Origin: Clostridia bacterium
GTDB taxonomy: Bacteria; Bacillota_A; Clostridia; Lachnospirales; Cellulosilyticaceae
Length of the DNA: 8,303 bases
Direction of reading: 5' to 3'
NCBI GenBank assembly: GCA_029239935.1
Contig: JARBTY010000131.1
Span: 1 to 8,303 of the forward strand
Shown here: one piece after another, positions 1 through 4,887 of the stretch
How the letters are laid out: each line of letters starts with the position of its first letter
How positions within the stretch are numbered: the first letter of the stretch is position 1
Notes under the pieces: model-generated
The model's database searches: none
What the model was told of the DNA's origin: nothing
Seen by the model: the letters and a program-made list of their open reading frames with translations, nothing else
Program-made: the position numbers and the translations under genes

Positions 1-20
1 AATTTTTGTAACATTTTAGT

Positions 21-52
21 AAATGAATGATGAGCTGTCTCATCATTCATTT
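21..52. terminator. Perfect 14-bp hairpin downstream of the YdcF-like gene
   Basis: Positions 21-34 and 39-52 are perfect inverted repeats around the 4-base loop CTGT. The hairpin lies just past the stop of the minus-strand YdcF-like gene. The T-rich stretch (TATTCTTTAT) follows on the plus strand, while the minus-strand side continues as ACTAAAATG. It may therefore mainly terminate a plus-strand gene left of the window, with the YdcF-like gene sharing it. The stem is AT-rich, so termination strength is uncertain. Confidence 0.6.
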
Positions 53-58
53 TATTCT

Positions 59-778
59 TTATAGTATAAATTCTTTTACTACAGCAAAAAATTCTCTTAG
101 GTAATAATTAGGGACAAGATAAGGCAGTGTATCTGAACCGATACCCTCTACCTTTTTTCCAAGACTGTTAGCAATCATTTTACTTCTTAGGACATGGAAT
201 CTACTGGTAACCACAATGGTTTTGGCATCTTGCTGAAGTGCATCAATGATATCAAAGGAATTGCGGAGATTTTCATAGGTATTAGTCGAGTGCGCCTCAA
301 GTATCAACCTTTCTTTTGCAATGCCTTTTTGAGATAAATACCGCCTCATAGCTTCTGCTTCAGTAATGGATTCGCCCGGGCCTTGACCGCCAGATAGTAT
401 AGCTATTGTCTGAGGATTCTTGTTAAGATAAGTATAGGCTTTATCGAGTCGATACTTTAAAGTTAGAGAGGGGGTTTCGTCTTTTACCCTTGCGCCAAGA
501 ATGATGATATATTGGCTCTGGACAACCATAGACGTTTTGAATCCGTTCTGAATAATCAAAGTTTCAACAATAACAAATAGAGTTCCTGCTAAAATAAAGA
601 GAATTTTAATCCAACTTATTGAAAAAAAAAGCTGATAAAAATTTGTAAAAGATAGCAATAGGCTGCCGAGTATCAGAAAAACCCATACCGGTTCCATTCC
701 TGCTCCGCCATCAAAGATAAATAGAATGATTAAATTTAAAATACTAAAAATCAATAAACCCCTAAATACACAAATCAT
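59..778 (-). CDS. YdcF/SanA-type DUF218 membrane protein
   Basis: This 239-residue protein belongs to the DUF218 family (YdcF, SanA, ElyC). Members are envelope-linked in several bacteria, but their biochemical reaction is not settled. The first 75 residues hold three hydrophobic segments (about 5-22, 30-48 and 55-75). The DUF218 domain follows from about residue 89, with ILGA at 93-96, SGGQGPGE at 129-136, acidic residues E140 and E142, the STNTYEN block at 164-170 and TSRFHVLR at 191-198. An odd number of membrane segments would put the domain outside the cell if the N-terminus is cytoplasmic; this is inference. The ATG is preceded by AGAGG about eight bases upstream. It diverges from sfsA and has its own predicted promoter. 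No substrate can be named; the family call is firm. Confidence 0.9.
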   Translation of the reverse strand: MICVFRGLLIFSILNLIILFIFDGGAGMEPVWVFLILGSLLLSFTNFYQLFFSISWIKILFILAGTLFVIVETLIIQNGFKTSMVVQSQYIIILGARVKDETPSLTLKYRLDKAYTYLNKNPQTIAILSGGQGPGESITEAEAMRRYLSQKGIAKERLILEAHSTNTYENLRNSFDIIDALQQDAKTIVVTSRFHVLRSKMIANSLGKKVEGIGSDTLPYLVPNYYLREFFAVVKEFIL

Positions 779-816
779 TTGAATACCTCTGCGCTTTATT
801 TGGCTCCATATAGTAA

Positions 817-845
817 ATTCTATACTTATATGCCCTAAATTTCAA
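817..845 (-). promoter_or_regulatory. Predicted sigma-A promoter of the YdcF-like gene
   Basis: On the minus strand TTGAAA (840-845) and TAGAAT (817-822) are separated by exactly 17 bases. Each hexamer matches the sigma-A consensus at five of six positions. It lies about 40 bases upstream of the start codon, leaving room for a short leader. Confidence 0.6.
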
Positions 846-911
846 TCTCTTTTAGGTTCTTTTCCTATAATTACAAATATTTATAGCTCATCAGACGATG
901 TTATATTCTAT

Positions 912-941
912 TTGTAAATTTTTTGCAGATTAACGTATAAT
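912..941 (+). promoter_or_regulatory. Predicted sigma-A promoter of sfsA
   Basis: A perfect TATAAT (936-941) lies 18 bases after TTGTAA (912-917), a four-of-six -35 match. The predicted transcript starts near 948, giving a leader of about 28 bases that includes the AAAGGA ribosome binding site at 964-969. Confidence 0.6.
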
Positions 942-975
942 AAAGTAAGGGGAGTTGTTAAAGAAAGGATAACTT

Positions 976-1662
976 ATGAAATTAAATTATGATATTTTTT
1001 ATGGAAACTTTGTGGCGAGGCCTAATCGTTTTATTGCACATATTGAAAAAGATGGCGAAATAGTTATAGCCCACGTGCCTAATACGGGGCGACTAAGAGA
1101 ACTGCTGCATCCAGGAGCCGAGGTGATACTTTCCTATCATCCCCAAGGGCATAGAAAAACGCAATATGAGCTCAGGATGGTAAGAAAAGGAGGACATTGG
1201 ATTTCTATAGATTCTCAGCTGCCGAATGCAATTGCAGCAGAAGCTATTTCAAAGGGAATTATAGAGGAGCTTAAAGGATATCCTACTCTCAAAAGAGAAG
1301 TTTTTTATGGTAACAGCCGTTTCGATATTCAGCTGCTTGGAGAAGATACGTGTTTTGTTGAAGTGAAGGGTGTGACTTTAGAAAAGGATGGATGGAGTTA
1401 TTTTCCAGATGCCCCTACAGAACGTGGACGTAAACATATTGAAGAACTGATTGAGGCCGTAAAAAATGGCTATCGAGGCGTATTACTCTTTGTCATTCAA
1501 ATTGGCGGGATTAAAGGATTTAGCCCAAATACAGAAATGGATTTTGAGTTTGCACAAAAAGTGAGACAAGCTTTTGCTGCGGGAGTAGAAATTCTTGCTT
1601 ATAGCTGTGAGGTCACCTCGACAGAGGTCAAAATTGTAGAAAAAGTGCCTGTTAAATTATGA
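976..1662 (+). CDS. sfsA: SfsA family DNA-binding/nuclease-fold protein
   Basis: The 228 residues have the usual SfsA length and diagnostic motifs. SfsA was named in Escherichia coli for stimulating maltose gene expression and sugar fermentation, and is described as DNA-binding; its molecular activity remains unclear. The N-terminal part, with HVPNTGRL at 33-40, corresponds to the OB-fold-like region. The C-terminal part looks like a PD-(D/E)XK nuclease fold, with D117 in RFDIQL and E129/K131 in FVEVKG as the likely catalytic-type acidic and basic residues. The conserved SYFPDAPTERG segment lies at 141-151. The ATG is six bases after AAAGGA. The gene stands alone between a divergent YdcF-like gene and convergent cspA. 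No maltose or other sugar genes are adjacent, so its role here cannot be read from context. Confidence 0.95.
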   Translation: MKLNYDIFYGNFVARPNRFIAHIEKDGEIVIAHVPNTGRLRELLHPGAEVILSYHPQGHRKTQYELRMVRKGGHWISIDSQLPNAIAAEAISKGIIEELKGYPTLKREVFYGNSRFDIQLLGEDTCFVEVKGVTLEKDGWSYFPDAPTERGRKHIEELIEAVKNGYRGVLLFVIQIGGIKGFSPNTEMDFEFAQKVRQAFAAGVEILAYSCEVTSTEVKIVEKVPVKL

Positions 1663-1677
1663 ACTATATTTAAGCAT

Positions 1678-1707
1678 AAAAAAAGACAGAATTAAATTCT
1701 GTCTTTT
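1678..1707 (-). terminator. Terminator shared by cspA and sfsA
   Basis: Inverted repeats 1681-1691 and 1697-1707 (AAAAGACAGAA / TTCTGTCTTTT) form an 11-bp stem with a 5-base loop. On the minus strand the hairpin runs into seven consecutive T residues (complement of 1678-1684), a strong intrinsic terminator for cspA. On the plus strand there are only four T residues, so it would stop sfsA transcription less efficiently. Confidence 0.85.
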
Positions 1708-1721
1708 AAAAGTTATAGTTA

Positions 1722-1919
1722 TTATGCTCTTGTAACGTTTTCAGCTTGTGCGCCACGAGCACCTTTTGTGATTTCGAAGTTTACTTTTTGTCCTTCTTCA
1801 AGAGATTTGAATCCATCTCCTTGGATAGCTGAGAAATGTACGAATACGTCATCTCCGTCTGCTCTTTCGATAAATCCAAAACCTTTTTCTGCGTTAAACC
1901 ATTTTACTGTACCTGTCAT
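1722..1919 (-). CDS. cspA: CspA-family cold-shock protein (RNA chaperone)
   Basis: This is a complete single-domain cold-shock protein of 65 residues, the standard length. It binds single-stranded RNA and DNA in the cytoplasm and melts RNA secondary structure. RNP1 is KGFGFIER at 12-19 and RNP2 is VFVHF at 25-29; the surface aromatics W7, F14, F16, F26, H28 and F29 are all present. Codon use looks biased, as expected for a highly expressed gene. The ATG lies seven bases from a full AGGAGGT site. A perfect consensus promoter sits about 135 bases upstream, giving a long structured leader typical of cold-shock genes. The next gene upstream is an RhlE-type RNA helicase, which can act in the same process, though a terminator separates them. 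The symbol is generic: these genomes carry several csp paralogues. Confidence 0.97.
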   Translation of the reverse strand: MTGTVKWFNAEKGFGFIERADGDDVFVHFSAIQGDGFKSLEEGQKVNFEITKGARGAQAENVTRA

Positions 1920-1921
1920 GT

Positions 1922-1933
1922 GAGGTACCTCCT
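1922..1933 (-). promoter_or_regulatory. cspA Shine-Dalgarno embedded in a palindrome
   Basis: The ribosome binding site is AGGAGGT (complement of 1927-1933), seven bases from the ATG. Its 3' half belongs to the perfect 10-base palindrome GAGGTACCTC (1922-1931). The site could form only a short intramolecular hairpin (GAG-GUAC-CUC) but could pair between two transcripts. The palindrome is directly visible; any regulatory effect is inference. Confidence 0.6.
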
Positions 1934-1967
1934 AATTTTAATATTTGTAACTGTACGGAAATAAAAA

Positions 1968-2025
1968 TTCACACATTATTACAGATCACATTGCACAATG
2001 TATATAATCTCTAATAACATGTGAA
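1968..2025 (-). promoter_or_regulatory. Long structured hairpin in the cspA 5' leader
   Basis: On the minus-strand RNA, 2012-2025 pairs with 1968-1981 over 14 base pairs, two of them G-U. Above a single G-G mismatch, 2007-2010 pairs with 1983-1986 (AGAU/AUCU). After an asymmetric internal loop, 1997-2001 pairs with 1988-1992 (ACAUU/AAUGU) under a GUGC tetraloop. The element lies within the roughly 129-base leader, ending about 35 bases upstream of the Shine-Dalgarno. Cold-shock mRNAs in other bacteria have long leaders that refold with temperature. The structure is seen; thermosensing is inferred. Confidence 0.6.
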
Positions 2026-2054
2026 ATCTATAAACACCTACTGCATACTCAGTT

Positions 2055-2083
2055 ATTATAGCGCACTATCTTTAGGTTGTCAA
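2055..2083 (-). promoter_or_regulatory. Perfect consensus sigma-A promoter of cspA
   Basis: On the minus strand the sequence is TTGACA (2078-2083), a 17-base spacer, then TATAAT (2055-2060), matching the consensus at all twelve positions. Transcription would start near 2048. Such a strong promoter fits abundant cold-shock protein synthesis, with control mainly at the leader RNA. Confidence 0.85.
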
Positions 2084-2104
2084 TACCTATAATAAAAATA
2101 CTAT

Positions 2105-2169
2105 AAAAAAATAGTGAAGTGATAGATAGCGGCAAGATTCCTTGTCTGCCACTGCCTATCACTTCACTA
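2105..2169 (-). terminator. Strong terminator of the RhlE-type helicase gene
   Basis: Inverted repeats 2112-2125 and 2156-2169 form a perfect 14-bp stem (TAGTGAAGTGATAG and complement). A second small GC-richer hairpin around GGCAAG/CTTG lies inside the loop. On the minus strand the stem is followed by seven T residues (complement of 2105-2111). It lies between the helicase stop codon and the cspA promoter, so the two genes should be separate transcripts. Confidence 0.9.
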
Positions 2170-2204
2170 CATATCAGAGTTTAAGCAATGAGTTGACCTC
2201 TACT

Positions 2205-3401
2205 CTACTTTTTTGAAGGCTTTTTGAAAGTGTATTTCGGTTCAGCGGTGGGTACTGTTAGCTCACTTATAGGATAAGGGTGGGTGATTACCTCTGGGAT
2301 AGTCTTTTTAATGAGTCTTTGGATAGCTTCTAGTAAAGACTTTTCCTCACTGTCACAAAAAGAAATAGCTGTTCCGTTCATACCAGCCCTGCCGGTACGA
2401 CCAATACGGTGAACATAGGTTTCAGGGTTGTTAGGTATATCGTAATTGATAACATAAGGAAGCTGATCGATATCTATACCTCTTGCAGCAATATCCGTCG
2501 CTACAAGTACTCGAATTTCACCGGATTTAAAGCCATTAAGTGCAATCTGCCGAGCCCCTTGTGATTTGTTGCCATGGATAGCCAATGCTTTAATTTTTGC
2601 CTTGGTCAGCCTTTTGGCAACACGGTCAGCGCCATGTTTTGTCCTTGTAAATACCAGTACCGAGGTAAGTTCTTTGTTTTGTAAAAAATGAGCTAAAAGA
2701 CTGCTTTTATTAGATTTATCTACAAAACAAACTGACTGCTTGATGCTCTCTACCGTAGAAGAAACTGGGCTCACTTCTATTTTGATAGGGTTGACTAAAA
2801 GGGTATCTGCCATGGTTTGAATCTGCAGAGGCATAGTCGCTGAGAATAAAAGCGTTTGTTTTTTAACAGGAATCTTTGCAATAATTTTTTTCACATCATG
2901 GCTAAAACCCATATCCAGCATACGATCAGCCTCATCTAATACAAATATTTTAACATGTTGTAGATTAACAAGCTTCTGATTGATAAGATCATTAAGTCTA
3001 CCAGGAGTTGCCACGAGAATATCCGTGCCTTTGGTTAGCTTTTCCACCTGAGGGTGCTGTGAAACACCTCCAAATATGACACAGCTGCGCAGACCGGTTA
3101 AATGGCCATAGGACCTAAAGCTTTCATAAATCTGAAGGGCAAGCTCTCGTGTAGGCGTTAGAACCAAAGCACGGATGGTGTGTCTGGATCTTTCTTCTTT
3201 ATCTTCAGTAGACAGACGTTGTAAAATAGGAACAGCAAAGGCTGCTGTTTTTCCTGTACCAGTCTGTGCACACCCTAGCAAGTCCCGGCCAGCTAATATA
3301 GATGGAATGGCCTGTGCTTGTATAGGGGTTGGGGTTGTATAGTTTTCACCGGCTAATGCTTTGAGTATTGCCGGTGTAACATTTAAATCTTCAAATTTCA
3401 T
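2205..3401 (-). CDS. rhlE: DEAD-box ATP-dependent RNA helicase, RhlE type
   Basis: This 398-residue protein is a complete DEAD-box helicase that unwinds short RNA duplexes using ATP, in RNA decay, ribosome assembly or cold adaptation. In order it has the Q motif with aromatic F3 and TPIQ at 25-28, motif I AQTGTGKT at 45-52, Ia PTREL at 83-87, Ib TPGR at 132-135, II DEAD at 156-159, III SAT at 187-189, the FTRTKHGA block at 251-258, HGNKSQGAR at 276-284, V ATDIAARGID at 301-310 and VI HRIGRTGR at 331-338. FTRTKHGA and HGNKSQGAR are characteristic of RhlE. The C-terminal tail is short and basic (KYTFKKPSKK), with no DbpA-like RNA-binding domain. The ATG is five bases from AAGGAG. It has its own promoter and terminator, with cspA immediately downstream. 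Confidence 0.95.
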   Translation of the reverse strand: MKFEDLNVTPAILKALAGENYTTPTPIQAQAIPSILAGRDLLGCAQTGTGKTAAFAVPILQRLSTEDKEERSRHTIRALVLTPTRELALQIYESFRSYGHLTGLRSCVIFGGVSQHPQVEKLTKGTDILVATPGRLNDLINQKLVNLQHVKIFVLDEADRMLDMGFSHDVKKIIAKIPVKKQTLLFSATMPLQIQTMADTLLVNPIKIEVSPVSSTVESIKQSVCFVDKSNKSSLLAHFLQNKELTSVLVFTRTKHGADRVAKRLTKAKIKALAIHGNKSQGARQIALNGFKSGEIRVLVATDIAARGIDIDQLPYVINYDIPNNPETYVHRIGRTGRAGMNGTAISFCDSEEKSLLEAIQRLIKKTIPEVITHPYPISELTVPTAEPKYTFKKPSKK

Positions 3402-3443
3402 ACTTTCTCCTTATATATAACGCATTTATGATAGTTGTTCTTT

Positions 3444-3472
3444 ATTATAGCGTACACTTACGCTATTGTAAA
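3444..3472 (-). promoter_or_regulatory. Predicted sigma-A promoter of the helicase gene
   Basis: On the minus strand TTTACA (3467-3472), a 17-base spacer and a perfect TATAAT (3444-3449) precede the helicase by about 45 bases. Eleven of twelve positions match consensus. The spacer contains an inverted repeat, listed separately. Confidence 0.8.
3447..3466. repeat. 7-bp inverted repeat filling the helicase promoter spacer
   Basis: ATAGCGT (3447-3453) and ACGCTAT (3460-3466) are perfect inverted repeats separated by six bases. The dyad occupies the whole region between the -35 and -10 hexamers and overlaps three bases of the -10. This is where a dimeric repressor or a MerR-like activator would bind. 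No regulator can be named from sequence alone, and a short dyad in AT-rich DNA can arise by chance, though the arms here contain GC pairs. Confidence 0.5.
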
Positions 3473-3520
3473 CGTACGGGAAGTTACCTGCATTTTATTT
3501 ATAAGACCAATAAACAACTC

Positions 3521-3549
3521 TTTACAAATAGGCGTTATAAAGGTAGGAT
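3521..3549 (+). promoter_or_regulatory. Possible promoter of the 77-residue winged-helix-like gene
   Basis: TTTACA (3521-3526) is followed after 17 bases by TAGGAT (3544-3549), matching consensus at five and four of six positions. It is about 40 bases upstream of the start codon. A second TAGGAT overlaps at 3549-3554, so the exact -10 is uncertain. Confidence 0.4.
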
Positions 3550-3590
3550 AGGATAGAACAAAAAATGCAGAAGTTAAATGAGGTGAAAAC

Positions 3591-3824
3591 ATGAACGATA
3601 AAAAAGCATTAGATGTATTAAAAATATTTTATTATGGATGCAAAAACATGACAGAACTCACTAGCAGGGCAAAGGTCACTAAAATAGAAGCAACCCAAAT
3701 CTTAAAAAATGCCCGTGAGTGCCAATTGATTGCTTATAGTACTAAATATTATGGAGAAGTTTTTGAAGAGGTCAGAAAAGATAAATTAGGTGCCTATTTA
3801 AGAAAACATAACATTATTGGCTAG
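3591..3824 (+). CDS. Small winged-helix-like hypothetical protein
   Basis: I do not recognise this 77-residue protein as a named family. It is very likely a real gene: the ATG lies five bases after GAGGTG, a plausible promoter is upstream, and no stronger frame overlaps it. Its predicted layout resembles a compact winged helix-turn-helix: a first helix at about 4-17, a short helix at 20-27 (MTELTSRA), a possible recognition helix at about 30-43 (TKIEATQILKNARE), a beta-wing-like stretch at 46-60 (LIAYSTKYYGEVFEE), and a basic C-terminal helix (RKDKLGAYLRKHN). The protein is lysine- and arginine-rich, consistent with nucleic-acid binding. It diverges from the RNA helicase and converges on the YgjP-type peptidase. 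A DNA-binding role is inference from this layout only. Confidence 0.7.
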   Translation: MNDKKALDVLKIFYYGCKNMTELTSRAKVTKIEATQILKNARECQLIAYSTKYYGEVFEEVRKDKLGAYLRKHNIIG

Positions 3825-3837
3825 GTACTTATTATCT

Positions 3838-3882
3838 ATAAACATCTCATGGGGTATGCTCTTAAATAAGTGAGATGTTTAT
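3838..3882. terminator. Hairpin between convergent genes, possible bidirectional terminator
   Basis: Positions 3838-3849 and 3871-3882 are perfect 12-bp inverted repeats (ATAAACATCTCA and complement) around a 21-base loop. The right arm overlaps the TAA stop of the minus-strand peptidase gene. Neither side has a clear run of T residues, so it is not a classical intrinsic terminator. It could still block read-through between the convergent genes or protect mRNA 3' ends. Confidence 0.45.
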
Positions 3883-4532
3883 AATGTCATATATTGCCCA
3901 TACTGTGCTAAGTAAGTTTGTTTCTCTTTGTAATCAGGGGCAACACTTCCAACACGTCTCCAAAACGATCTGTCATGATTCATATGGATAAGATGACAGA
4001 GTTCGTGGATAATAACATAATCTATCACATCAGTTGGAGCCATAACTAACCGGTAATTAAACGTTATTTTCTTGTCAGAGCTACAACTGCCCCACTTTGT
4101 GTTGGAAGCCACTATTTCAATGGTTTTAGGTTTGACGCCTAGTTGTTTTTCGAATTTTTTTATTCTTTCTTCAATAATTTTTTTGCAGCTAGAAACATAA
4201 AATTTCCTGAGACTTTTTCTAAGAGCCTCTTCATCCAAATCCTCAGTTCTTATTAATTCATGTAAATCCCACTCTTTGCCAAGATACATAAATTTTGCTT
4301 GTTGATGATATACCCTTTTTTTAGGACGTTCTTTTGTTTTAGAAATAGCATCTAATTTACTAAGCAACCACTCAGATTTTTGTGTGATAGCTGATTTTAT
4401 AAGCTCTTCACTGGTATTTCTAGGAACTTTAACCGTTATAAGTCCAATAGCATCTATATAAATAGATAATTTTTTTCTCTTGCCATACTGCACATTACAA
4501 TCCAGCACTTTACCTTCTAGTTCAATTTTCAT
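3879..4532 (-). CDS. YgjP-type (DUF45, M48-like) zinc metallopeptidase
   Basis: The 217 residues match the YgjP/DUF45 family, predicted zinc-dependent metallopeptidases whose natural substrates are mostly unknown. The zinc site is HELCHLIHMNHDRSFW at 176-191, with H176 and H180 of HExxH, catalytic E177 and likely third ligand H186. The conserved TKWGSCSS block is at 145-152. The N-terminal 60 residues hold a beta-rich region common in this family (KLSIYIDAIGLITVKVP). There is no signal peptide or membrane segment, so the protein is cytoplasmic. GGTGA lies four to five bases before the ATG, a modest ribosome site. It starts only 27 bases after a small Cro-like regulator, so the two are probably one operon. 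Relatives often sit inside restriction-modification operons, but no such genes are present here. Confidence 0.88.
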   Translation of the reverse strand: MKIELEGKVLDCNVQYGKRKKLSIYIDAIGLITVKVPRNTSEELIKSAITQKSEWLLSKLDAISKTKERPKKRVYHQQAKFMYLGKEWDLHELIRTEDLDEEALRKSLRKFYVSSCKKIIEERIKKFEKQLGVKPKTIEIVASNTKWGSCSSDKKITFNYRLVMAPTDVIDYVIIHELCHLIHMNHDRSFWRRVGSVAPDYKEKQTYLAQYGQYMTL

Positions 4533-4559
4533 AGTTCACCATCTTTTGTTAAGAATTAA

Positions 4560-4757
4560 TCATTTTATATCAAAAAAGAAATCTTGAGGAGATTCTATAT
4601 CAAATAGTTGTGTAAGCAAAATGATTTCGTTATAAGTCCAATCTGTACTGCCATTTATTTTACGGGTAAGCGTCTGCTTGCTTATATTTATTTTTATGGC
4701 CAGTTCTCCAAAGCTAATATTATACGCATCCATAAGTTGTTTCATTTTTTCCTGCAT
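4560..4757 (-). CDS. Small Cro/XRE-like helix-turn-helix regulator
   Basis: This 65-residue protein consists of little more than one Cro/C1-type helix-turn-helix domain. The sequence FGELAIKINISKQTLTRKIN at 16-35 reads as helix 2, turn and recognition helix 3, followed by SxDWTYNEIILLTQLF at 37-52, the usual helix 4-5 pattern. It resembles short phage-type repressors (DUF739-like) that recognise operators as dimers. The ATG is nine bases from AAGGAG; the internal ATG at residue 5 is less well placed. It precedes the YgjP-type peptidase gene by 27 bases on the same strand, and probably regulates this two-gene unit. The long hairpin at 4792-4839 lies just upstream and could overlap its control region. 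The target genes are not known. Confidence 0.85.
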   Translation of the reverse strand: MQEKMKQLMDAYNISFGELAIKINISKQTLTRKINGSTDWTYNEIILLTQLFDIESPQDFFFDIK

Positions 4758-4791
4758 TTATTTGAGCTCCTTTTATGTAAATATTTCATGG

Positions 4792-4839
4792 GATAAGAGC
4801 TTTCAACTAATCCTGCTAGAGTTTTTAAAAGCTCTTATC
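4792..4839. repeat. 12-bp long-loop inverted repeat upstream of the Cro-like gene
   Basis: GATAAGAGCTTT (4792-4803) and AAAGCTCTTATC (4828-4839) are perfect inverted repeats with a 24-base loop that itself contains a small AACT/AGTT pairing. It lies in the 130-base gap between the amidase stop and the Cro-like start. No T run follows on the minus strand, so it is a poor intrinsic terminator for the amidase. It could be a leader hairpin, an mRNA 3'-end stabiliser or an operator. No convincing promoter was seen in the gap; ATGACC-N18-TAAAAT near 4850 is weak. Confidence 0.5.
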
Positions 4840-4887
4840 ATACTTTCAAACTATATTTTATCATATTTTGGGGCATAAGGTCATGTA

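Noticed and set aside
3879..4757. Toxin-antitoxin module or ImmA/IrrE pair
   Set aside because: The peptidase carries the YgjP/DUF45 zinc motif and TKWGSC block, not the ImmA/IrrE domain, and no toxin fold is recognisable. It is kept only as an analogy in the findings.
4608..4878. Two overlapping plus-strand open frames (62 and 66 codons) with hydrophobic translations
   Set aside because: They run antisense to the Cro-like gene and its AT-rich upstream region. Neither has a convincing ribosome site, and the hydrophobic composition is what antisense AT-rich DNA yields.
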